Part shown: positions 8,411 to 16,712 of the stretch, piece by piece | Position numbering within the stretch: the stretch's first letter is position 1 | Layout of the letters: every line of letters begins with the position of its first letter | Source of the DNA: Pseudomonas gingeri | GTDB taxonomy: Bacteria; Pseudomonadota; Gammaproteobacteria; Pseudomonadales; Pseudomonadaceae | Length of the DNA: 64,000 nucleotides | Direction: 5' to 3' | NCBI RefSeq assembly: GCF_013386165.1 | Contig: NZ_JACAOS010000001.1 | Coordinates: forward strand, 237,476-301,475 | The notes under the pieces: model-generated | Told to the model about the DNA's origin: nothing | What the model saw: only the letters and a program-made list of their open reading frames with translations | Databases searched by the model: none | Position numbers and translations under genes: made by a program

Positions 8411-9627
8411 GCAGGTTCTCCTTGTTTGGCGGTTAACAGTGCCAGCACTGCTGGCGTATCGAGACGAAAGACGGCGAACAGCGGCACCAGGGTCAGTGCC
8501 GCGGCGATCAGGAAACACTCGCGGAACCCACTGGGGTTGCTGCCCAACTGATCCAGCAACCCCATCAACAGCGCCGCGCCCAGGCAAAAGCTCAGTTGCC
8601 GGTTGATGTTCCACACCGAACTGGCGTGGCCCATACGCGGCAACTCGACATCGATAAAGGCGCAGTTGTGTGCGGTGCTGCTGCACAGGCTGCCGCCCAG
8701 GCCCATCAGCCCGTAGGCGAGGATCGGCAGCGGTCCGTGGGGATCGACGATCAGTGCCAACACCCCGATGCCCAGCGCCTGGGCCAGCATGCCGGCCAGC
8801 AAGAGGGGCTTGGGGCCGATACGGTTGAAGTAGCGCTTGCCCAGCCCAATCGCCACGCCCGAAGCCAGGGCCCAGGGCAACATCAGGGCGCCGGTCTGGG
8901 CCGCGCTCGCTCCCAGGCCACGCAGATAGAGAATTGCTACCAGCTGGGTGCCGATAAACACCCCGGGCACGAACAGGTACACCAGCATTGCCAGGCGCAG
9001 CAACGGAATACGCGTGACCTGGGCGGCGCTCCAAAGCCCGCGATGGCTGAACGCCGGTCGTTGCGCCGGCAACAGGTCCGGCTTGAACCACAGCCCGGTC
9101 AACAACAGCGGCAGCAGCGCCAGCGGGATATTGGCGTAGAAGATCCAGCGCCACGACGCATGGTCGACAATCAACCCGCCCAGCGCTGGCGACAAGGCCG
9201 GAATCAGCAAGGCCACCAGCATCATCCGCGAGGTCAATCCGGCGCGTTCATTCACCGGGTAGTTGCGGTAGGCCATGGCCTGTCCGACCGGGATCAGCAA
9301 ACCGCCGGCCAGGCCCTGCACCAGCCGCCAGCCGATCAGCGTCTCGATGGAGCCGACCTGGGCCACGCCACCGGAGGCCAGCGCGAAGAGTGCCAGTGAG
9401 GCGGCGATCAAACGCCGCTCGCCGAACACCGACGCCAGCCAGACACTCAAGGGAATGATCGCCGTCAGACCGAGCATGTAGGCATTCCCGACCCAGGCCA
9501 GTTGCGTCACCGAGGCCCGCAGCTCAAGGCCGATTTCCGGGTAGGCGACGTTGGCGACAAACATGTTCACCAGGTCCAGGGAAAACCCCAGCAGGTACAC
9601 CAGGGCGATTTTCGAGCGGTAGCTCAT
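8407..9627 (-). CDS. MFS transporter (drug/metabolite exporter)
   Basis: Major facilitator of 406 residues with about 12 hydrophobic segments. I chose the ATG at 9625-9627 (MSYRSKIALVYLLGFSLD) over the in-frame ATG four codons upstream because GGAGA sits at good spacing before it. Diagnostic parts are the loop after helix 2 (SVWLASVFGERRLIAAS), the DHA-type motif GWRLVQGLAGGLLIPVGQAM, and LVALLIPALSPALGGLIVD. The signature suggests a proton-driven exporter of the DHA group. It is divergent from a LysR gene across a perfect palindrome, so the LysR protein probably controls it. Confidence 0.9.
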   Translation of the reverse strand: MSYRSKIALVYLLGFSLDLVNMFVANVAYPEIGLELRASVTQLAWVGNAYMLGLTAIIPLSVWLASVFGERRLIAASLALFALASGGVAQVGSIETLIGWRLVQGLAGGLLIPVGQAMAYRNYPVNERAGLTSRMMLVALLIPALSPALGGLIVDHASWRWIFYANIPLALLPLLLTGLWFKPDLLPAQRPAFSHRGLWSAAQVTRIPLLRLAMLVYLFVPGVFIGTQLVAILYLRGLGASAAQTGALMLPWALASGVAIGLGKRYFNRIGPKPLLLAGMLAQALGIGVLALIVDPHGPLPILAYGLMGLGGSLCSSTAHNCAFIDVELPRMGHASSVWNINRQLSFCLGAALLMGLLDQLGSNPSGFRECFLIAAALTLVPLFAVFRLDTPAVLALLTAKQGEPA

Positions 9628-9700
9628 GACGGTCTCCATCGAATAAGGCGACAGGTTAGGTCGCCGACCAGGCTTGGGAAACCGCGCGTTGACTGCTAGT

Positions 9701-9721
9701 TTGTCAAAATTATTTTGACAA
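9701..9721. promoter_or_regulatory. Perfect 21-bp palindrome between the MFS and LysR genes (candidate LysR operator)
   Basis: TTGTCAAAAT, a single central T, then ATTTTGACAA gives 10-bp arms with no mismatch. It contains the T-N11-A core expected of LysR boxes. It ends 15 bases before the LysR start codon and lies 73 bases from the MFS start, so one bound regulator could act on both genes. Confidence 0.7.
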
Positions 9722-9736
9722 TGGAGGCAAGGGCCC

Positions 9737-10627
9737 ATGGTCAGCCTGGATCGTTTCGAGACCTTCAAGACCGTGGTAGAAGCCGGTTCGTTGACCGCTG
9801 CGGCCGAACGCCTGGGGCAGACCCGGGCCGTGGTCAGCTTTACCCTCAAGCGCCTGGAAGCCGAACTGGGTGTAACCCTGTTGACCCGCAATACCAGACG
9901 CCTGGCCCTGACCGAGGCCGGCGAGCGCTTTTACGGTCGCTGCCTGAGCATGCTGGAACAGGCCCGCCTGGCGATTGACGAAGCGCGTTCGGAACATACG
10001 CAACTGCGCGGCACGCTGCGCATCACCACCACGGTGGAATATGCCTTGGCCAAGGTGGTTCCGGCGCTGGAGCTGTTCCGGCGGATTCATCCGGAGTTGA
10101 AGGTGCATCTGTTGACCTCCTCGACCCACGCCGACCTGATCTCGGAGCGTTTCGACGTGGCGATCCGGCTCGGCCAGGTTTCCGATTCCAATCACCGGGC
10201 CACGCAGCTCGCCACCTTCAAGATCTTTGCCGTGGCGTCACCGGGGTTTGTTGCCGGGCTGCCCGGCGGCGAGTTGCACCGCTTCGAGGACTTGAAGCAG
10301 GTGCAGAGCCTGGTGCATCGGCGCCTGGGGGATCTGGGCCTGACCCACGTGGAGAGTGGCGAGCCGTTTTTCTTCCGACCCGCCGCCGAGCAGTCCCGGA
10401 TCGTCGCGGACAACTCTTCGGTGCTGCGCGGTTTTGCCCTGGCCGGGCAGGGCGTGGCGATTCTGCCGGACTGGCTGGTACGCGAGGACCTGGAAACGGG
10501 GCGCCTGTGCCGTTTGTTGAACGACTACCGCTTTGTCGAACAGGGGATTTACGCCTTGTATCCGGACACCCGGCACCTGCCGCTGAAGGTGCGGGTGTTT
10601 ATCGATTTCATGAAGGAATATGCCTGA
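9737..10627 (+). CDS. LysR-family transcriptional regulator
   Basis: A 296-residue LysR regulator starting MVSLDRFETFKTVVEAGSLT, with GGAGG upstream of the ATG. The DNA-binding region runs to about residue 65 (TAAAERLGQTRAVVSFTLKR, LTRNTRRLALTEAGERFY), followed by a substrate-binding domain with RIHPELKVHLLTSSTHADLI, FDVAIRLGQVSDSNHRATQL and VADNSSVLRGFALAGQGVAI. The length is standard. It is divergent from the MFS/NTF2-like operon and is most likely its local regulator, acting through the palindrome at 9701-9721. Confidence 0.93.
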   Translation: MVSLDRFETFKTVVEAGSLTAAAERLGQTRAVVSFTLKRLEAELGVTLLTRNTRRLALTEAGERFYGRCLSMLEQARLAIDEARSEHTQLRGTLRITTTVEYALAKVVPALELFRRIHPELKVHLLTSSTHADLISERFDVAIRLGQVSDSNHRATQLATFKIFAVASPGFVAGLPGGELHRFEDLKQVQSLVHRRLGDLGLTHVESGEPFFFRPAAEQSRIVADNSSVLRGFALAGQGVAILPDWLVREDLETGRLCRLLNDYRFVEQGIYALYPDTRHLPLKVRVFIDFMKEYA

Positions 10628-10634
10628 GCATTAT

Positions 10635-10709
10635 TGTGGGAGCGGTGCTTGCCCGCGAAGCTTTTGGCGCTCTCAAGGCCTCATCGCTGGCAAGCCAGCT
10701 CCCACAGGG
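10635..10709. repeat. REP pair of two classes
   Basis: TGTGGGAGCGGTGCTTGCCC is followed by the inverted REP TCATCGCTGGCAAGCCAGCT and CCCACAGG. The arms belong to different REP flavours, so this may be two single elements rather than one REPIN. It fills the space between the LysR gene and the convergent SDR gene. Confidence 0.7.
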
Positions 10710-10756
10710 ATCGTGCCCGTTGGCAAACCACACAGGTATGACTTGCCCTCAGGTCG

Positions 10757-11581
10757 TTACAGCCGAGCACCCAACCCAAAGCGTTTCATCAAGACCTTTT
10801 CCAGCAAGCCCTTGGGCAGCAACCAGGCCATCAGCGGCAATGCCCGAGAGCCATTGCCCAGGCGCAACAGGCGCGGCGGCCGGTCCTGCTGCACCGCTTT
10901 GAGCAAGTCGGCAGCGACACGGGTGGCCGGCGTCGGATTGTTCTGCGAAGCATTGGCCCGCGCGCGAATACCGTCACGCAGCGGCCACCAGGGCGATTGC
11001 TCGCTGATCAGTTGTTCGGCCTCATGCCCGGCGTTCCTGGCGAAGCGGGTATCGATGGCCCCCGGCTGCACTTCCATCACCCGGATCTCGAACGGCGCCA
11101 ACTCCATGCGCAAGGCATCGCTCAAGGCATGCACCGCCGCTTTGGACGCGCAATAGGCCCCGGCGAACGGCGTCACCAGTACCCCGGAGACACTGCCGAT
11201 ATTCACCACCAGACCCCGGCTGCGGCGCAGCACCGGGAGCATCGCCCGGGTCACCCCGACGATGGAAAACACATTGGTTTCGAATTGCCGGCGCATGGCC
11301 TCGACCCCGCCGTCGAGCAGCGGGCCCATGGCGCCATAACCGGCGTTGTTGATCAATACATCGAGGCCGCCACATTGGCGGTTGAGGCGTTCGCCCAATT
11401 GCTGCAGGGCCTCGCCGTCATTGACGTCCAGTTGCACCGCGGTGAACCCGGCGTCGGTCAGCACCGCGACATCCTCGGCCCGCCGTGCCGAAGCCCAGAC
11501 CTCGTAACCCGCGTGCTTGAACACATCCGCCAGGGCGCGGCCGATGCCGCTGGAACATCCGGTAATCAGGGCAACGGGCAT
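10757..11581 (-). CDS. Short-chain dehydrogenase/reductase (SDR) oxidoreductase
   Basis: Classical SDR of 274 residues, probably cytoplasmic and NAD(P)-dependent. The cofactor motif TGCSSGIGRALADVF lies at residues 8-22, where the Arg pair in WASARRAED hints at NADP+. NNAGYGAMGPL follows, then the catalytic Ser in VVNIGSVSGVLV and YCASKAAVHALSDALRMEL with the active-site Tyr and Lys. VMEVQPGAIDTRF completes the core. Substrate is unknown. It lies nine bases downstream of the thioredoxin-like gene on the same strand and may share its promoter. Confidence 0.92.
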   Translation of the reverse strand: MPVALITGCSSGIGRALADVFKHAGYEVWASARRAEDVAVLTDAGFTAVQLDVNDGEALQQLGERLNRQCGGLDVLINNAGYGAMGPLLDGGVEAMRRQFETNVFSIVGVTRAMLPVLRRSRGLVVNIGSVSGVLVTPFAGAYCASKAAVHALSDALRMELAPFEIRVMEVQPGAIDTRFARNAGHEAEQLISEQSPWWPLRDGIRARANASQNNPTPATRVAADLLKAVQQDRPPRLLRLGNGSRALPLMAWLLPKGLLEKVLMKRFGLGARL

Positions 11582-11590
11582 GGCACTTCC

Positions 11591-11995
11591 TTAGTGGGCT
11601 TGATGAGAGTCGAAGACCTCCGAGAATACCCCGTTCGAGACAAAAAGGAGCGAATCGAGGCCTTTCTTGATCTCTTCCTTCTGCGTGCCGTACATGTGCG
11701 TCTGGGCGCCATGGCCATCGAGGAAAAACAAGGCCGGGACGAACTCTATCCTGATCTCCGGCTGGAACAGTTTGAAGATCGGATAACTGATCTGATAAAA
11801 CACCACCCGCTCCCGGTAAGGTCCCGCCGCCAGGGCTTCGAGCAAGGGCTTGAGCTTCTCACACGGCGCACAATCACGTTTATAGATCAGCAGCACGGCG
11901 GGGCGGGGCCGGATCAACGGCACCTCCAGGCTGCCCAACTCTGTTCTGAACGTTTGTCGAGTCTTGATCTCGATAACCGTGTTCGTCCCTTTCAT
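11591..11995 (-). CDS. Thioredoxin-fold protein with CAPC motif
   Basis: A 134-residue protein with a thioredoxin-like core: strand (PAVLLIYKRD), then CAPCEKLKPLLEALAAG where Cys-Ala-Pro-Cys takes the CxxC place, and a cis-proline-like segment (IEFVPALFFLDGHGAQTHMY). It has no signal peptide, so it should act in the cytoplasm. Its partner is unknown. It starts 64 bases from a dyad (12060-12079) whose core, read on this strand, is identical to that of the toxin-gene boxes, so it may belong to the same regulon as the Tc island. The SDR gene follows after nine bases. Confidence 0.8.
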   Translation of the reverse strand: MKGTNTVIEIKTRQTFRTELGSLEVPLIRPRPAVLLIYKRDCAPCEKLKPLLEALAAGPYRERVVFYQISYPIFKLFQPEIRIEFVPALFFLDGHGAQTHMYGTQKEEIKKGLDSLLFVSNGVFSEVFDSHQAH

Positions 11996-12059
11996 GCTCG
12001 ATACCCTGCCACCCGTTTCAGTGTTGGGAGGTATTCAACGTCAAATGTGATCCAATGTA

Positions 12060-12079
12060 ACCTGTCAGAAATGACGGGT
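12060..12079 (-). promoter_or_regulatory. Lux-box-like dyad facing the thioredoxin-like gene
   Basis: Read on the minus strand, the core GTCATTTCTGACAG is identical to the boxes before TcC3 and TcC4. The outer CT of the CT-N12-AG pattern is CC here. It ends 64 bases before the ATG at 11995. Confidence 0.5.
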
Positions 12080-12308
12080 GTCAAAGTGCCACTATTGTTG
12101 AGTGAGGCGTCTGAAATAGCGTTATTTCAACCGTTCTGCCTGAAACTCAAGGGGTTGCGGGCAGAAGCCGGGGGACGACGTTGCAATGGATCAGGTCGTT
12201 TTGAGTTTGCTCCTGGTCGGTAATAATGAGTCCCGGGCTCAGGTTGTCGTATGAGGGCAAGCGGGATATACCCCGTTTGGCTTTTGATTATTTCGTTAAA
12301 CACTAAAA

Positions 12309-12328
12309 AACTGTCAGTTCTGACAGTA
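12309..12328 (+). promoter_or_regulatory. Lux-box-like dyad before the TcB gene
   Basis: ACTGTCAGTTCTGACAGT (12310-12327) is a perfect inverted repeat with 7-bp arms and fits CT-N12-AG. It resembles the Pseudomonas LasR-type box CTGCCAGTTCTGGCAG with one symmetric change. Exactly 59 bases separate it from the TcB start codon. Confidence 0.65.
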
Positions 12329-12386
12329 GATCGGCCCCATCGGTTACGCCCACATTAGCTCCAGCAGACCTGCTTGGAGCCTGGCG

Positions 12387-15300
12387 ATGGACCCACAAGA
12401 AAGCTTCAGTATCACGCCGCCTTCGCTACCCAAGGGTGGCGGTGCGATTCAAAGCATCGGCAAGGGCTGGGGCGAGGTCGGCTCCACCGGCAAGGCCTCC
12501 TTTGACCTGCCGTTGCCCATTTCGCCCGGACGCGGTTTTGCCCCGGCCCTGGCCCTCGGTTATGGCAGCAGCGTGGGCAACAGCCTGTTCGGCATCGGTT
12601 GGGTACTGTCGCTGGGGTGCGTGGCGCGGCGCACCAGCAAGGGTGTTCCGGATTACACCGATGAGGATGTCATGCTCGGCCCCGACGGGACCGTGTGGAT
12701 GGCGGAGCGTGATGCCAGCGGGGCGATTATTCTCCGGTTGGTGAATACCTATCGAGACCTGGACCTGGGCATCGACTATCAGGTAGCGCGTTACTTTCCC
12801 CGTATCGAAGGCGCGTTCGAACGTATCGAGCACTGGCGTTCGGCGCAGGACTACCCGGGGTTCTGGCTGATTCACGGGGCCGACGGCAGCCTGCATCTGT
12901 ACGGTTTCAAGACGTCGTCGCGCAGCACCGACCTCGACGATTCCCTGCGGGTCGGCGAGTGGCTGCTGGACGAAAGCCTCAATGTCCACGGCGAACACAT
13001 CCTTTATGAGTACGCCGGCGAGGACAACGCGGGCATGCCCGCCGATACGCCCCGTGACTTCAGCGCCCAGTGCTACCTGAGCCGGGTCCGCTATGGCAAT
13101 GCCGAGGCGAACGCACACCTCTACCATTGGGCGCCGGAACAGCTGGAGCAGGCGCAATGGCACTTCGATCTGATCTTCGACTACGGCGAGCGTGACACCG
13201 GGCTGGAAGATATCCCCAGTTACGAACCGACGGGCGAGTGGCCGGTGCGCAGCGACCCGTTTGCCACCTATGGGTATGGTTTCCTGCTGGGCAACCTGCG
13301 TCTGTGCCGACAGGTGCTGATGTTCCACCAGTTTGCCGAACTGGGCAGCGAGCCGCTGCTGGTGCAGCGGTTGCTCTTTGAATATCGGACCACCGAACTG
13401 GGCTACAACCTGCTGTGCGCCGCCCATCAGCAAGGCTATGACGAGCAGGGACGTATCGAGTCGCGCCCGCCCGTTGAGTTCACCTACTCGGCGTTCGAAC
13501 CCGAGCACAGCGAGTATCAAGAATTCGATGCCATGCCCGGCCTCAACGACGGCCAGCAGTACCAACTGGTCGACCTGTATGGCGAGGGCATTCCGGGTGT
13601 GCTCTATCGCAGTGACAAGGCCTGGTACTACCGCGAGCCGCTACGGGCGCAGCCGGCGGCAACGTCCGATGAGGTGGCCTACGATGCGTGGCGACGCCTG
13701 GATGCCATCCCGGTCATGGACAGCCGCAAACCGGTGCGTCAGTCGCTGATGGACCTCACCGGCGATGGCCGCCTGGACTGGGTGATGGCGCAACCCGGCG
13801 TCAGCGGTTTTTTCACCCTCAACCCGGATCGCAGCTGGTCGAACTTCGTCACCTTTGCTGCCTTTCCCGTGGAGTTCTTTCACCCGCAAAGCCAACTGGC
13901 CGACGTGATGGGCGGCGGCCTGTCCGACCTGGCCCTGATCGGCCCGCGCAGCGTGCGCCTTTACGCCAACCGCCGCCGCGACGGTTTTGCCCAGGGCAAG
14001 GACGTGGCCCATGACGTCCCTACAGCCCCCGACGATCGCCTGCCGCTGGTCAGCCCGGCGCAGACCGAACTGGTGGCCTTCAGCGATGTATTGGGCAGCG
14101 GCCAGCAGCATCTGGTGCGTATTCGCCACAATGAAATTCGCTGCTGGCCCAATCGCGGCCATGGGCAGTTCGACCCGGGCTTTCTCCTCGGCACCTTGCC
14201 CTACAGCTACGAATCGTTCGATGCCTCGCGCATCCTCCTGGCCGACCTCGATGGCTCCGGCGCGGCAGACCTGATCTACCTCACCAGCGAGCATGCCGAG
14301 ATCTTCATGAACCGTACCGGCATGGGCTTTGAAAGCACGCCACTGATCCAGCCCTGGCCGCCGGGCGTACGTTATGACCGGCTGTGCCAGGTCAGCACCG
14401 CCGACCTGCAAGGGCTTGGTTGTTCCAGCCTGGTGATCACCATCCCGCATATGAAACCCCAGCATTGGCGCGTCGATTTCGTCCAGGCCAAGCCGTATCT
14501 GCTGCATGGCACCAATAACAATATGGGCGCGGTGGGGGAGGTGATCTACCGCAGCTCGGCCCAGGAATGGCTGGATGAAAAACAGGCGTTGCTGGCGGCG
14601 AATCTCGAGGTTGCCAGCTATGTGCCGTTTCCGATGCCGGTGGCCGTCGAGCAGACCCAGCTCGATGAAATCACCGGCAATCGGCTGACCCAGCGCTTTG
14701 AGTACTGCCAGGGTTTTTACGATGGGCAGGAGCGCGAGTTCCGTGGCTTTGGCCTGGTGCTGCAAACCGACAGCGAAGCCACGGGCGACGCACCACGGCA
14801 GGCCGGTTTTACCGCGCCGGTGCTGCGCAAGAGCTGGTTCCATACCGGGCGCGCGCCCGACCTGCCCGGCCTGGATTACGACCATTCGGACAGCGCGGCC
14901 CGGCCCCTGGGAGCGGCCTTGCTGCTGGCGCCACAAGGTGACTCGCCCGACGAAATCATCAGCACCACCGATGACGCGACCTGGCACGACATGGCCTACG
15001 CCCTGGCCGGCCTGCCGCTACGGGTCGAAGTCTTCGGTCTCGACGCCGACGACCCGTTGCAGGCACTGCCCTATTCGGTGCAGCAATCGCGGTATGCCGT
15101 GCGTCTGTTGCAACGGCGCGACGAGCACCAGCCCTATTGCCGGATGCAGCCGCTGGAACTGGAGTCGATCGCCTATACCTACGAGCGCCAACCTGACGAT
15201 CCGCTGTGCCAGCACCATATCAGCCTGGCCTGGGACCCTTATGGTGGGCTGACTCATGAGGTGACGGTCGACTATGCCCGGCGCAAGAGCGTCACTGACG

Positions 15301-16712
15301 ATCCGCCGTTCGACGAAGTCCATGAGCAAACCTGGTGGCGTGCGGCCCACGATGATGCGCAGCACTTTTACTACCTGAATGAAGGCCGCGCCCAATTCAT
15401 TCACCTGGATGATCCGCAAGGCTGCCGCCTGGGCTTGCCCTACCTGTCGCGGGGCAATGCGCTGGTGCTGTCGAAGGCCGTATTGAGGCCGGAAGATATT
15501 TTCCATGAGGCAATGCTCGACCGTCTCGATGCGCCGCCAACGGGTGACTACCAGCGGGTGCTGACGCAGTTGTCCGTGCAACGTTATCAAGAGGCCGGCC
15601 AGACTCTGCCAGCGGGCCAGGCCAGCTTCGAGGCGCTGGCTGACTTCCTTGAGTCCGCCGAGCTGGATGAAGTGGCGCTGCAGGCGTACGCCTCGGTGCT
15701 CAGCCCCGAAGAGCTGGCGGACACATTGCCCGGACTCGGTTATCGGCCTATCGGCGCCGTGCTGCCGGCGGAACCGGACAGGGTGCTGTGGTCGACCCGC
15801 AAGGGTTTTATGACCTACGCCGGGCTGGACGGTTTCTATCGACTGATCAGTGCCCGGGCCACCGAAAGCCAGGGGCCGACGGACATCGAATTCGATCCGT
15901 ATTACTGCCTGCCGATCAGTGTCACCACGGCCGATGCTTGTGTCACCCGCGTGGCCGCCGTCGATTATCGGTTCCTGCTGCCCCGTCGCATCGTCGATCC
16001 GAACCAGAATATCCAGGAGGCCCGCTATGACGGTTTTGGCGAGCTGTCGGTCAGCAGCTTCCATGGCACCGAGGCGGGCGTTGCGCTCGGTTTTGATCCG
16101 CTAGACGAGTACCTGCCGGTTGCCCGCTTGCCCGCCGAGGCCATCGCCGATCCGGACGCGGCGTTGCAAGGGGCCGCCAGCGCCTGCTTTCGCGACGCGT
16201 TCAGTTGGATGCGGCAGCGTGAGCCGGTGCATGCGGCGGTCCTGCAAGCCGACCGCTACCCGGCACCTCCCGACCATCCCGGGCGCAAAATCCGTATCGC
16301 CGTGGAGTGCTGGGACGGCTTTGGCCGGACCTTGCAGAGCAAGCACAAAGTCGAACCGGGGGACGCTTACCAGATCGCCGCCGACGGCACCCTGGTGCTG
16401 GACGGCGACCAGCCCGTCAGCGCCCCGGCGGCCGAGCGCTGGCGGGTCAGCGAACGGGTCGAATACAACAACAAGGGCCTGGCGGTACGGGTCTATCGAC
16501 CGTATTTCGCCGATGGCTACCGCTATATCAAGGACGAGTCCTTTCGCGTTTTTGGGCATTGCGACCAGCAATTCTACGATCCGCTCGGGCGGCCGACCTT
16601 GACCATCACCGCCATGGGGTATTGGCGTCGCCAGCGGTATTTGGGCTGGTACGGGATTGCCGAGGATGAAAACGACACCTTGGAAGAGTCCTCAACGGGA
16701 GATGGGCAATGA
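12387..16712 (+). CDS. Tc toxin component B (SpvB/TcdB family)
   Basis: TcB subunit of an ABC-type insecticidal toxin, 1441 residues. It begins with an SpvB domain (SITPPSLPKGGGAIQSIGKG, then GKASFDLPLPISPGRGFAPA and NSLFGIGWVLSLG). VCBS/FG-GAP-like repeats of a beta-propeller follow (DLTGDGRLDWVMAQPG at about residue 455, LADLDGSGAADLIYLTSEHA at about 620). The TcdB middle regions then follow (RLTQRFEYCQGFYDGQEREF and REFRGFGLV near residue 785). In known complexes TcB pairs with TcC to form a hollow cocoon that holds the toxic C-terminus, and its propeller docks on the TcA channel. It overlaps the next gene by 4 bases (ATGA). A lux-box-like dyad lies 59 bases upstream. Confidence 0.95.
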   Translation: MDPQESFSITPPSLPKGGGAIQSIGKGWGEVGSTGKASFDLPLPISPGRGFAPALALGYGSSVGNSLFGIGWVLSLGCVARRTSKGVPDYTDEDVMLGPDGTVWMAERDASGAIILRLVNTYRDLDLGIDYQVARYFPRIEGAFERIEHWRSAQDYPGFWLIHGADGSLHLYGFKTSSRSTDLDDSLRVGEWLLDESLNVHGEHILYEYAGEDNAGMPADTPRDFSAQCYLSRVRYGNAEANAHLYHWAPEQLEQAQWHFDLIFDYGERDTGLEDIPSYEPTGEWPVRSDPFATYGYGFLLGNLRLCRQVLMFHQFAELGSEPLLVQRLLFEYRTTELGYNLLCAAHQQGYDEQGRIESRPPVEFTYSAFEPEHSEYQEFDAMPGLNDGQQYQLVDLYGEGIPGVLYRSDKAWYYREPLRAQPAATSDEVAYDAWRRLDAIPVMDSRKPVRQSLMDLTGDGRLDWVMAQPGVSGFFTLNPDRSWSNFVTFAAFPVEFFHPQSQLADVMGGGLSDLALIGPRSVRLYANRRRDGFAQGKDVAHDVPTAPDDRLPLVSPAQTELVAFSDVLGSGQQHLVRIRHNEIRCWPNRGHGQFDPGFLLGTLPYSYESFDASRILLADLDGSGAADLIYLTSEHAEIFMNRTGMGFESTPLIQPWPPGVRYDRLCQVSTADLQGLGCSSLVITIPHMKPQHWRVDFVQAKPYLLHGTNNNMGAVGEVIYRSSAQEWLDEKQALLAANLEVASYVPFPMPVAVEQTQLDEITGNRLTQRFEYCQGFYDGQEREFRGFGLVLQTDSEATGDAPRQAGFTAPVLRKSWFHTGRAPDLPGLDYDHSDSAARPLGAALLLAPQGDSPDEIISTTDDATWHDMAYALAGLPLRVEVFGLDADDPLQALPYSVQQSRYAVRLLQRRDEHQPYCRMQPLELESIAYTYERQPDDPLCQHHISLAWDPYGGLTHEVTVDYARRKSVTDDPPFDEVHEQTWWRAAHDDAQHFYYLNEGRAQFIHLDDPQGCRLGLPYLSRGNALVLSKAVLRPEDIFHEAMLDRLDAPPTGDYQRVLTQLSVQRYQEAGQTLPAGQASFEALADFLESAELDEVALQAYASVLSPEELADTLPGLGYRPIGAVLPAEPDRVLWSTRKGFMTYAGLDGFYRLISARATESQGPTDIEFDPYYCLPISVTTADACVTRVAAVDYRFLLPRRIVDPNQNIQEARYDGFGELSVSSFHGTEAGVALGFDPLDEYLPVARLPAEAIADPDAALQGAASACFRDAFSWMRQREPVHAAVLQADRYPAPPDHPGRKIRIAVECWDGFGRTLQSKHKVEPGDAYQIAADGTLVLDGDQPVSAPAAERWRVSERVEYNNKGLAVRVYRPYFADGYRYIKDESFRVFGHCDQQFYDPLGRPTLTITAMGYWRRQRYLGWYGIAEDENDTLEESSTGDGQ

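Larger units (their letters stand above)
11996..12386. other. Divergent regulatory region in front of the Tc toxin island
   Basis: No gene is visible here. It contains two dyads of one type (12060-12079 and 12309-12328), one facing each divergent gene, and an AT-rich stretch (12283-12310) directly before the second dyad where a promoter is likely. I could not fix exact -35/-10 boxes. Confidence 0.6.

Noticed and set aside
8412..9154. N-terminal extension of the NTF2-like gene to 380 residues
   Set aside because: The extension runs out of frame inside the MFS gene; the ATGA overlap and the MSDKALYLNEV start are far more plausible.
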